Shown piece after piece: positions 53,736-64,000 of a stretch of 64,000 nt of DNA. Where the stretch lies: contig JAIVFJ010000081.1 of assembly GCA_025765615.1 (NCBI GenBank), forward strand, positions 204,081-268,080, given 5' to 3'. The stretch is from Zopfochytrium polystomum (taxonomy: Eukaryota; Chytridiomycota; Chytridiomycetes; Chytridiales; Chytridiaceae). The position numbers and the translations under genes were made by a program. Positions within the stretch are counted from its first letter, which is position 1, and each line of letters starts with the position of its first letter. Under the pieces are notes generated by a model. The model searched no databases. It saw nothing but the letters and a program-made list of their open reading frames with translations, and was not told the DNA's origin.

Positions 53736-55667
53736 ATGCATCCCGAGCTCGAAGTTGTAGCAGCGGCTTACGCCGCGGCCACTGCCGGCTTAGCAGCGTC
53801 CGCAAGCGCCACCACGAGCAGCGCGAATACCAAGCACAGCAGCCCGAGCCGCCGCGCCGACGCGCAAGATCATCACGGCGACGGCATCGACAGCAGCAGC
53901 AACGCATCCTCGGTTGCAGGAGACGACGATGACAGGACCGGTGACCCAATTGCCCGATTCTACGATTCCCAATGGCCCGATGGCGACACCTCTCCTGTCA
54001 CTTCTTCGTCTCGGTTCCCGTTCGCCGACGGCGGTGGTAACTATGAACGCGTTCTTGGCCCTTTCGGCTACAACAGCAGCGGACTGCCCAAACTCCGTGA
54101 ATCCTCATCACTGCCCCCATTTCGTGATTATCCTTCAAGCGCACTGAACCGCGAACAGCAGCAGCAACATCAGCGAGTGGACTTTCACCGCACGACTCGC
54201 CCGGCGTATCACGCCATTAATGCAGACAGTGGGAGGCGCGGAATCGGAAGCGGCGGTGAAGAAAGCGATCAGGACGACGACGATGGCCGCAGCTTTCTCA
54301 GCCGTTCCACAAGCTCGTGGCGAAACGGACGTGAGCCGGAGCCGCGATGGGTGAAGGAATTGAGGACGCTTGCCCGGAACTCGCCTCCCACTCCTCAAGG
54401 AACTCTGGTTAAGTGAGTAGACCTCTCACCAACAACCATGGCTTAGCCCCAACATTCCACGTCATTTCCAAATTCCAGAAAATGTTCACCAACCAACACA
54501 AAACTTTTGTTATTAATACCAGCACGGCATTCAGCGTCGCGCTGCTCGTCAGCATAGCTCTTCTGTGCGTGGGAACAATCCCAGCTGTCGCGGCAGATCC
54601 CTATCTTCGGGCGGTCTTCTTCGTACTGAATTTTATTTCTATTCTGATATTTTCCGCCGAATTGGCGATCGACTGTATCGTATTTCGTGGCCCCTGGTCC
54701 GCATTGGTTCTGGAACCCGTTTTCATTATCGACTTTCTTGCGATCTTTCCGTTCTATCTCGAAGTTTTGATCGCCATCGTTTTGGGACATGACATTATCA
54801 CAAGCGTCGGTTCAGTTTCGGGCCTCGCGGTCTTGAGAGTTCTTCGTCTGTTTCGGATCCTCCGCCTCCTCAAAGTAGTTGAGCGTTCGGAAAAGGTGCG
54901 CGGAGAAATCTTGAACACTTGTGCCCTTTTTGATAATCTTTCAGCTTCGGCTCCTCGGGACAGCAGTCCTCGCCTCCAGTGACGGAATCGCGGTGCTCTT
55001 CCTCGTATCACCGCTTTTAGTTTGCTTTTTCGGCACTTTGACGTGAGATTTTTTGTATTCAGTCTTCAATTTCCTCACAGCATTCAAAAGCTTTTATGCG
55101 GAGCAGACAGACGAGTACTTCAAAGACGGGGTTTGGTACTACTCCGATGGGACGGTGTCGCCTTTCCAAAGCATTCCAGACTGGTGAGCGAAACTGCAGT
55201 TGAATTTTAAAAAAAGAATTGGGCTAAAGTATTGCGCAGCTTTTGGCTCACTATTGTCACATTGACCACTGTTGGGTTCGTATTTTTCTTCTCAACTGCG
55301 CGCACAGCTAACTGAACTCAAAAGTTACGGAGACGTTGCACCTAGAACAACCGCGGGTCGTCTTGTGTCTGCTGCGAACGCTCTCATTGCCTTAATATTT
55401 TTGGCATTCCCTCTGACCATCATTACAAGCCAATACTCGAAGCTAATCACTGACGCCGAGGCAAGGGCCAAGAGAAAAAAGGAGAAAAAAGCGGCGGCGG
55501 CGAAGAGCGCCGCAGCATTCACAGAGCAAGTGCGGCGCGGTAGCGGCGTGTTGCCTCCATCAGCACCATTCTCTGTAGATGAGGCAGCGGAGATCTTGAT
55601 GGAGCTTGATAAACTACGGAGCAGACTGGCTAAAATTGTGGGGAGGCCTGAGGACGTACAGTTTTGA
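53736..55667 (+). CDS. Voltage-gated potassium channel
   Basis: Exon 1 (53736-54407) codes a 224-residue Ser-rich cytosolic N-terminus. Exon 2 onward has S1 (FSVALLVSIALLCVGTIP), S2 (AVFFVLNFISILIFSAELAI), S3 (EPVFIIDFLAIFPFYLEVLI) and a clear S4 sensor (LRVLRLFRILRLLKVVERSE, Arg every third residue). After the S5 region comes the pore WLTIVTLTTVGYGDVAPRT with the K+-selectivity filter TVGYGD; an intron splits the codon between the two Gly/Tyr residues. S6 is ALIALIFLAFPLTIITSQYS, followed by a Lys/Ala-rich helix. This is the Kv (Shaker-type) plan without a T1 domain. The junction between S5 and the turret does not keep frame with canonical sites. It lies divergent to the KHD gene. Confidence 0.88.
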
Positions 55668-55753
55668 TTGGATCAACGCGCATTGCGCCATCCCTTTGCC
55701 CTACTTCAAACGGAGTGGACGCGCACCAAATGAACTTTATTAATAAATCACTA

Positions 55754-58516
55754 TCACATCTCATCATTGTTGTCGACCGCTGGATTCAAAATTGCGGGTT
55801 TTGCAACTGCCGAACTGGGTTGAACCGCGGCGGCTTGTTTCGTATGGGAGAATGCAACCAAGTAGGTTTCCAACATCATCCTGAGGTCTTCAACGAATCT
55901 CCTCTTTTTGCGGCGATCTGCAACAAGCGCCGCTGCAGCGGCCTTCTGCTTCTCAATCATTTCGGCCAGTGTCACATCGGCCGAACCACCATCCGGCCCG
56001 CCTTGCGCCGATGCAATCTCCTTTGCAGCATTCGCCGTCATGCTCACTTGGTACAGCAATGGCGTCAGCTCATCTGTATCGGCCTCTAAACCTTCTACAG
56101 TCGGCAAGGAGACGCCTGCTGACCCCGAACGGGTGTTGCTGCCTCCATTATTAGCACGGAGCCAAGCAGACCAGATGTTTTCGAAGTTTCGCGGGCCTAG
56201 GTTGTGCATGCAAGAAACGTACACATTGACAGTAGGAGTTGATAGACCGCTGGCCCCAGCCGATGACGGCAATGGCTCGGTGGAGGCGGATGGCCCAGCG
56301 GCGAACGGGTACAAGGCTCGAATTAATGGCTCATCTCCTCGACTGAATATAATATTGAGTGCCTCGACGGCTTGGAGTTTGGCTTCCGCGTCGGCATGTG
56401 TGTCATTAAGGAATGCAGTCAATGGTGCGAAAATTTCACCCTGCGGACCAACAACATCCCTTGACGGTCCAAAGGAAGAAACTTGTGAACGGAGTTGACC
56501 GACACTGTGCACGTGCTCACCTGAAATGCTCGGGGGTTGCGTCTCTGTCGACAGCATTTCGAAGAACGTGACATGCTTCCTTCCGGATCTTGTAGTCGGG
56601 GTCCGCTAATAATTCGCGGACTGGTCCAAAAAGTCCAGCCATACTGACAGCTTCTTTTTGAAGAGTGGTTCCGGCAGTAATGTTCGACAAGCAATGGAGG
56701 ACCTCAGTTACAACTTGATTGTTGTAGTTTGGCCGGAACTGGAGAATTGTTGAAATGGCGAATAGAATTCCCGATTCCAACAAAATCTGTTTACGTCGGT
56801 CAGATGTGAACTCCTAACAGTGGTGCGTTAACTCTCACTTGTGTGTGGGTCGGGTCCGTATCTCCGGAAATGTTTGTCATTACTCGCAATACTGGTGTTT
56901 GGATCGAGACGCGTGGGCTTTGACTAATTAAGGGGTCCTTAGACAATCATGAATTGACGTTTCCAGTCGCTTACAGTAAATGTACCAGCCTTGTGCACAG
57001 ACGAGGCGATACAAGGGTGCTGATGCACGCATGGCGACCGTGAAAAATGCGAGAGAGTGCCCAAATGGCCTCAGATAAAACATCATCGTCTCTGCAATTC
57101 ATGACGGTGTCGGTCAACAGAGGAAATGCCGGTTGTATCTGCAGTGAATGGCTTTTCAACGCCCAGAAGCAGCAGCAATTCAAAGCTTACCTGCCCCCAA
57201 TCCTTATTGTCCCATCGGCAGAGATTTGCAATCACCCAGCAAACAACGTGAAGTGCTTGGCAGTCTTTCTTGTAGTTATAAGTTGTCATCGTAGGGATAT
57301 GAAGAAGAGGTGACATAATTCCCTTGTCGAGAAGCATCTGAGTAAACGTCTTGCAGTCTCCTGCTATGTTGCCAAGAGCCCACGCGGCCTTTGTTGATTC
57401 AGTATGCCATTACTCCGGAGGATCCGAGCGATATCCAAGTGTTGGTCTCACCTGGACTCTGACTTGCTCACTCCTCGAGCTCAGCAGACCTATTAGTGGT
57501 TCAACCATTCCAGCCTCGTAGATCGATTTGGTGTGCTCGGAAAGGCCAGCGGCAATATTTGTGATTACCCAACAGGTTTCATACTGAGGATGTGTGAGTG
57601 AAAAAGGATTTTGGTGAAACTTTGCACACCTGGATTGAGTCAGTGGATTCGACAAGAAACCTTTTCAAAAGAGGAAGAATGCTGAGCGAGAGAACTCGTT
57701 CAGTTTTGTCCGGTACTTCGTCTGTGTAGCATTAGCTGTCAGACGCAACTGAATACGACGAACCCAAGCACATAAAGCGTCGAAGCTGCTTTATAGCGGC
57801 GAGATTATATTCCGCAACGTCGGACCCAAGAGCCCCGATGACTGCGGCAGCATGTGCCGGAAGCTTAAATGCGCAAAACATCAGCATATTTTTATGATGA
57901 TGCACGGTTCAAAGCAATGCGGCCTTACAAGATAACGGACATTTATAGGGTCGTTTGGCGAAAAGCTGGAACATTCCTGAGAAGAACTCCTCCCGGCAGT
58001 GTCCTCCAAGTCCAGGGACACGTTAACGAGCTTCCTGTTAATAGCTTCGATATCGTCGACGCCTTTCTTCCGTGGCCTGCAAAACAGGTTTTTGTGAGAA
58101 GCAGAATCTATGTCGAAAAACCACTGTTTCTGTGATCTTCGTGCAAGTGTCTCAGTCGCGAAAACGCGGTGGATTCATCGTCGGCAAAGCCGATCATTAT
58201 CTCCACAAACGTGGAGGCTTCGATCCAAAATTACCGAAGGCGCCTCCTTTAGACGTACTCACTTCGCTTTTGCGTTCGGTCCCCTGTGTGGGAGGCTCTT
58301 GTTCATCTTTAAGATCAAGGCTTCGAAAGATGTGTCGGGATCGTCATCTTCACGGTCAGAGTCGTCATCTGATCTGACTGGGCGAAATGGGCCGAGCACT
58401 GCCATATCCAGAGCTGAGTCTTTCTTTGACCCGCTGAAGTCTTCGAGGGCGGGGCCTTTTGCAGTTTGTGCGAGGAGGCTGGACATGGCGCTTTGGATGG
58501 TGGGCGGTGGCGGCAC
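55754..58516 (-). CDS. SRP1: Importin subunit alpha
   Basis: Armadillo repeats run through exons on the minus strand: YETCWVITNIAAGLSEHTKS, AAWALGNIAGDCKTFTQMLL, CWVIANLCRWDNKD, SEAIWALSRIFHG, VLRVMTNISGDTDPTHTQ, EVLHCLSNITAGTTLQKEAV and RKEACHVLRNAVDR. The W..N/ANLC pattern at the inner groove, where nuclear localisation signals bind, is partly kept. The C-terminal part (LQAVEALNIIFSRGDEPLIR, then GPRNFENIWSAWL) is longer than usual and Ala/Gly-rich. The importin-beta-binding N-terminus is not resolved. An acidic first exon (MSSLLAQTAKGPALEDFSGS) from 58516 may belong to this gene. It is somewhat diverged from typical fungal Srp1. Confidence 0.8.
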
Positions 58517-58566
58517 TGTCCGGTTGCTGACTTTGAATTTTTTTTTTCTTTATTTACGATTTATTT

Positions 58567-60597
58567 TTACTGAATCAATGGCTCCAAAACAGACTTGAGC
58601 TCATCAACTTCATAATGACCTGGGGCAGATCCTTTCGAGGAATTCGCTGGTACCTGCAGGCATCTGATGCCCATGGCTTCGATAATATCTTTTTCCACCT
58701 CAATATCACCCTCCTCAGGGTACAGTAGGTGCGTAATGAACGCCTGTGGAGGAAACGGACGAACAAGGTATCCGCGGCCTTGGGAACTTTCCATCTCATC
58801 ATCAGACGGACCCGGGGACGCTTCTCCCTCCATGCCACCTGCACGTCCAACGCGGGCTGCCTCCTTTGGTGAAGTTCCGTTTGCTTTTTCCACGACTCCT
58901 CTCTCCTCAAGGGTTACGTGGACAGCGCCATCCATGTCCTGCGAAACCTCACGCGTTGAAATATGCCGCATCGCCGCCACTCCGAAGTCCTCCGCCAAAC
59001 AGGAGTAGTTCAACGCATCCGTTATGGCGAGGATGAAATCTAGAGCTGTGTATCCCGCCGTCTCTCGATCATGAGTGCCGTTCAGCAACAGCACTTTATT
59101 CCTACCGGGAGAAGCTCGTTCACTCGGGTCAAGATTGGCCGGATCCTCCTCATCAACGTCTGTATTAGTGTCTGGATCAGGCTCTTCAGTCGCCGACATA
59201 GACAGCCGCTCCGACAACGGAGAGAGAGCTTTAGTAGGGGGAGTCATTGATGTAGATGTTGAAGTTACGGCCACAGAAGTTCTGCGTGAAGAAAACGATC
59301 TTCGCGGTGAATCTTCCCATGCAGTAAAAGAAGCACTTTCCGACAATCCTCCCGGATCGTCCATGAGGAGACGGCCGACACCTGGGACAATCAGACAAGG
59401 AATAATCGATGTGTAAAGGCTTCCCATCATGTAGAGGACCGTTCGCTTTCTCACGAGGTGCCAAGAGACTAAACTATTCAATGCCGCAAAAGTTTCTGCC
59501 TTTTCAGGGTTTGTATAGTAGATTCGCCGAATGCAGGAAGGCAGAGGAGGGATGCTCTCTGACTTGCTGAAAATAAGGTTGCTCGATGATGACGCGCGAG
59601 ATGATGCGACCGAAGCTGCCAGCGGAGAGGGCACTGGGGAATCGTGAATGGTGTTACAAGCACTGTTGAGTGACCTTTTCAAAACTTGAGTCTTCAAAGA
59701 GTTCTTGATCTTGTTGGGCAGCGCAATCGATGGAGCAGGAAATGAAACCACCCCCTGGGTGAGAGATCTCGCATTGACCGAAAATGACTGAACCGTTTCG
59801 AAGAGATGCCGCAATCGCCACGCTGCTTTGATTTGTGGAAATGATGGGTAAAACCTCGGTGCGAGGTGGCGAACGTGTGATTCTCGCAAACTGAAAAATG
59901 GCCGCCTCCAGCGAATTGAAAAATAGGCGGCATCCGGTCAGAAAAAAGTTTCCAAGAGATCCGCCTCGAAAGTCAAACGATGAAGCCGGGCCTGCTTGCT
60001 TGAGTATGGATAAATGAAATTGTAGCAGGAAAGCGCGAATGGACTCTTTGTAAGGTTGAGAAATATTCCTCCAAAGGACGTGCCGCCCTTCTACGATGTC
60101 CAGCCATTCTATCTTAGCGGGCGTTGTCCCATTAACTGATTGTGCTGAATCGATAGGAAGGCGATAAGCCAAAAGCTTGTGAACTGCCTTTGCCTTTGTT
60201 CCGGTTCAGTCGCTTGAATGAAGAAGGCAAAGCTGTTACCCTCCATTGTCTTCGTTTCAGCTAATCTGACAAGCCGAGAGCGTATATCGCCGATTCCAGG
60301 CCCACCCACAATTTTAACTATTTCAGATGTCGACCCGCCGTCGTCTGAGACGGGCAAAATGTAGCAGATATTATCGGTAAATGCCTTCCCGCTGTTAGAA
60401 TGGAACTGAACATGAGAAATCTCACCTGCAGCATCGTGACGAAATTATTCGCTGCCGACCCTCCCGAAAATACAACAATAGATCTCGGATCGGCTGAGGG
60501 CTTCGGAACATCTTCAAGGGGTTAGTGCGCGGCGATCAACTCCAATGCTCCACGCCACACCTTGCCCTTGAATGCTGGTGATCTTCAGACTTGTCAT
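58567..60597 (-). CDS. CofD / YvcK (UPF0052) family protein
   Basis: Starts MTSLKITSIQGQDVPKPS across a 49-bp intron, followed by RSIVVFSGGSAANNFVTMLQ and, after the next intron, ICYILPVSDDGGSTSEIVKI and GGPGIGDIRSRLVRLAE. These are the nucleotide/phosphate-binding loops of the CofD family, related to 2-phospho-lactate transferase and YvcK. The rest shows GGSLGNFFLTG, KVLLLNGTHDRETAGYTALD and HLLYPEEGDIEVEKDIIEAM. Two low-complexity inserts (Ser/Thr and acidic) make it longer than the bacterial form. Homologues occur in many fungi with no settled function; F420 synthesis is not expected here. The start lies 38 bp from the divergent coiled-coil gene. Confidence 0.85.
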
Positions 60598-60635
60598 TGA
60601 TATTTCGGACCACTTGTCAAATTTTGGAAGCCACG
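60598..60635. promoter_or_regulatory. 38-bp divergent region between two genes
   Basis: Only 38 bp separate the start codons of the CofD-family gene and the coiled-coil gene. This is the second such narrow head-to-head pair in the window. Confidence 0.55.
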
Positions 60636-62503
60636 ATGCTCGAAGATGACGTGGCATCCTCGCAGCGGACGGTTGCGAGCCCCCAGACCCAGGCTGTGGC
60701 GGCAGCAGCCTTGGCCAGAACTTCGTCGAAGCGATCAACTTCGACGACGATCCGCTTAGCTATGCCTTATTTCGCTTCAACAATATCAAATGCCCAGGAT
60801 CTCTCAACTGGAAGCACAAACCGCTCCCATTCTGGAATTGGCTCCACTTCTATCCCAAAGCTCACGATTCCTTCTCGAGCAATCAACACGGCAATAGTGT
60901 CGAATCAATCACCTCTGGAGGACTCCCAACAGCTTCTCCTGACACCCTCCACTCTGAAACAAACTTCACAAGCCCTTTTATCTCCGCGACACTCTGCTTC
61001 GGGAGCGAGGACTGCCTCCGCTATTTCGAATCGTGACTCGGAGAACTTCTCTGCAAAAGCCCAACCCTTCGAAGAGCACTTTCTAATAAGCAAATATTAC
61101 GACGCTGACTTGGACTCTTGCTCACCAGTTATTCTAACTGAGCCCATCCACACACGTTCAACGGTTGCGCGAAAATTGACGGCGGAGGGAACAACAAATC
61201 GGACTCCGTCTCTTTCGAATACAGGTGCAGCTTCTGTAACTCAGGAACGACTGAGAGGTATTGAATTGCTGCCTGAACAAAGACCTTCCACTTAGTCCGT
61301 TTGCAGCTACAGTCCTCGAGTTTTTGCGATCCGATGCGTCCCGCTCCAAAAAGAATCCTCCACCGCAACCCAGCCACAGCAACAAGGAATTGCAGCCTGC
61401 TTTCGCAAATGGACTTGGCCATAGCATCTATGCTGACTTTCATGGACCACTGAAACCATACGTGGCATCGACGATTCCTCTCCTTCAAGCTCTCACTGAA
61501 CGGATAAGAGATGCTATAGCCGCTTCCACACAAAATCAGTGTAGTTCAGATGCTTTGCAAGAGGTCACAATCACATTAAAAGAGACCCTTGATCAGTGCT
61601 TTAAGGAAATTAATACGTGTAAGCTCCTTTTCGACACCTTCGAATGTAACTTTCTTTCTTGGAGTTTAGTTCACTCCAGTTTTAAGGAGCACTCAAGCGT
61701 TATACTGAATTCATTGAGCAATCTTTCGGAAAAGGTTGGATCATTTACGGCGGAGTTATCGAAGGTAAATTTTCCACCCAGATGAAAGAATTAATTTTCT
61801 TCTGCCGCAGGCGAACTTGGAAACGGCCACCGCCTTGGCCCAGCAATCAATGCATTCGCTTCTGAAGGACTTTCAAGAAAACCTTTTCTTGCGAATTTCG
61901 CATTCGAACGACGATCTACGGTGCAAAGCCGAAGATGTTGCATTTAAAGCGGCGGAAAAGATTGCATCGATGAACGGCTCAATCGTGCATTCACTGCGAC
62001 AGGAGATGGCAGCTCGATTCGCAAAACTGGAGGACAAGTTCGACCAACTGATAGCCACAACCCCAAAAAAAGGCAGGAAGTCCGTTTGGCAACGCCATAT
62101 AACTTTACTACAACAAATAGAGCTCTTTCAGCGCGATACGGATCCCCAGAGTACTTCATGGCCTCTTTCTCTTGCATCAAATATCGAAGTTGTTGAACTG
62201 GACGACATGTTTTCGTGGTACAAGTTGCAGTCGTTGAACGAAGACTTCTTTCTTACACACTTTCGTTTCAAACTGCGAGATAGGACACCCAATCAACAAG
62301 CAGAAACATTGAATGGGCTATCTCCACTCAATTCTCTTCCGCGAGTACCTAGAATTGATGGAGGAAATCTGGATTCATCACAAAGGGAATGTAATCAACT
62401 TCCTGCGGGCCGCACTCCCCCGCTGTTCGCTCATTCAAGTCGAAGAAGAGGGTTGCACCGTTGGAGGAAACTCGACCATGCGAGCCGACAGGAGCTCCAG
62501 TAA
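60636..62503 (+). CDS. Hypothetical coiled-coil protein
   Basis: Starts MLEDDVASSQRTVASPQTQA; the first 200 residues are Ser/Thr-rich and disordered. A 57-bp intron joins AGAG to VLEFLRSDASRSKKNPPPQP, and a second, 47-bp intron joins FTAELSK to ANLETATALAQQSMHSLLKD. The middle is helical (ALTERIRDAIAASTQNQCSS, CKAEDVAFKAAEKIASMNGS, EMAARFAKLEDKFDQLIATT) and likely a coiled coil. The end is basic. Its last exon is uncertain: one frame stops at 62503, another ends with SSSKKRARSTPAKQKNRFHC at 62573. No family is recognised. Confidence 0.6.
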
Positions 62504-62579
62504 AAAGAGGGCGCGGTCGACCCCCGCAAAACAGAAAAATAGATTCCATTGCAACTCTCTTTCTTTGCCTTGAATACAA

Positions 62580-64000
62580 TTAACTGCTCTATTTCTTTTT
62601 CGAAACAATAAAACAGAGCAGAAATCTCGGAATGAAATTGAATTCCCTACAACCCGACAGAGCGTGCCTGCGGTGGGGGTGAAAAAATATTTTAAATCTT
62701 TGAGCCGATCATACCAAAATGTGACCCAGGACTCTGGACGCCTCCAGCTTTGGCCCGAAAATGTGTTTGCATAGCTCTTCGAGAATCAGAGGGCCTTGCA
62801 ACAATTTTGTTATTGAAATTTGAAGTGCTTACTTTTCTAAGTCTGCTCATTTGTGGGTTTGCAAAAGTGGGGATTGATACTGAAACATTGTTTGTTCATC
62901 GTGAGTGCTCTCCAAGCTTCATATCGACTCCCCAAACAAACCGACACGTTCTGCAGCAACGAATTCCACAAACATATTGAGAAAAAAAGAGAAAGTCAAA
63001 CAATCATCTGCCTCTGCAGTTTCATACTTTCCTGGGTTGCATTACTTCCTTTTTTGACACAGAAATTTGCCAATTTTCCATCAGCAGCTCAATCATTCAT
63101 TTACTCCCACATATTCAAACCAAAATGGAAGGCACAAAGCACTTGCCGTTACACAAGGACTCCCCGCGTCCAGCACAGAGAGTTGACACAAGGTTTTGCA
63201 CCTTGCTTCTTGCACTGAATCCATACTTGTCGCATCTTTGCATCTTTCTCTTCTGGCATCAAACCAGTAAAGGAAAAACAACAAGGCCCGCAGCAAGGCT
63301 CGGCAGTTCCGGAACGATAGGATAAAACCATTCTAACCCGAAACCATATCTGGACATTGATCAAAACTGGGAACAGTGAGAACTATGCATTGAAATGATG
63401 CACGTAATGGTAAGCTGGGGTCTGGGATTGGTGTCCGGTCACTATCCATCTGCTGATGTGCTGCCATTGCATATTTTGCAATACAACAGTGCGAGCACAC
63501 AGTGGAAAACTTGTTAATGAACTTTGTTGCGTCAGTGAGGGCGTGTGGCATTGCAGATAAGCCAAGTTCCACGTGCAAGGCCTCCCCTTGCTCAAGAGGG
63601 TTAAACCACCCACCACAGGACACACAAGGCCTCCCTTGTGCTGATTCTGTGAGTGGCAAAGCTACTCCCACCTATGGCCATTCAGCAGCAAGTAGAATGC
63701 CAGCCCTCAACGGCAATCAGTCCCACTTACACGTGAAGAAAAAGGGAGAGTAGGACAGGTACAAACAAGGAAAGAGGGTAAATGAAAAGGCAGAGTGAAA
63801 GGTCCGATCCAAATATAGAGGAGACTGTTGAGCAAGGTTTACGCTACTCTGCCCCTAGCTGGACAGCACAAGCCGCAGAAATAAACCAAAGGGCACCAAC
63901 CAATGCAACTGAATGCCCAGAACCTGAAAAACCGCCATGGTAAATGTCAGGCAGGAAGAAGAAGATATTCCAAATGCCAGAAAATACCTTCAAAGAAAAA
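62580..64000. other. No gene recognised to the window end
   Basis: Only short open frames without motifs are present. I see no transposon signature, RNA gene or promoter with confidence. Confidence 0.4.

Overview
This is a nuclear genome window from a eukaryote with small, intron-dense genes: most introns are 43-75 bp, GT-AG, and several exons are tiny. The gene set (TOM70, PEX22, Pol III subunit RPC4, exosome RRP41, tubulin cofactor B, soluble pyrophosphatase, importin alpha, a CofD-family protein) together with a SARAF homologue, a voltage-gated K+ channel and ankyrin repeats of the 'VLDWW..SGL' style points to an early-diverging fungus, most likely a chytrid. That placement is inference from gene content and was not tested by any search.

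Layout. 1-5.1 kb is a transposon nest: one LINE-type retroelement relic cut by solo LTRs of two families. 5.2-18.4 kb is a compact gene block: a multi-pass membrane protein, PEX22, RanBP1, TBCB, RRP41, RPC4, TOM70 and pyrophosphatase. 18.4-36.2 kb is a large transposon island holding Tc1/mariner, two Ty3/gypsy relics, a Ty1/copia relic with its 3' LTR, a second LINE copy, solo LTRs and one uninterrupted PIF/Harbinger-type transposase gene beside GC-rich unassigned genes. 36.3-40.1 kb holds a frameshifted ankyrin-repeat gene and an arrestin-like gene. 40.7-44.7 kb has a solo LTR, two short retroposed insertions and SARAF. 44.7-62.5 kb is again gene-dense: two RRM/RS splicing-factor-like genes flanking a p24 cargo receptor, an unknown gene, a Lys-His-Asp-repeat RS-like gene, a Kv channel, importin alpha, a CofD-family gene and a coiled-coil gene. 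62.5-64 kb shows no gene.

The genes are mostly housekeeping: RNA synthesis, processing and decay (RPC4, RRP41, RS proteins), nuclear transport (RanBP1, importin alpha), mitochondrial and peroxisomal protein import (TOM70, PEX22), tubulin folding, secretion (p24) and ion homeostasis (SARAF, Kv). Several start codons lie head to head with under 40 bp between them, implying shared bidirectional promoters.

The most striking signal is an LTR family whose upstream part is built of perfectly phased heat-shock elements (alternating GAA/TTC every 5 bp) about 110 bp before a TATA box. One copy has amplified the block as a 45-bp tandem repeat. A second one is an inverted array of 20-bp boxes lying between the Harbinger-type transposase gene and a divergent gene.
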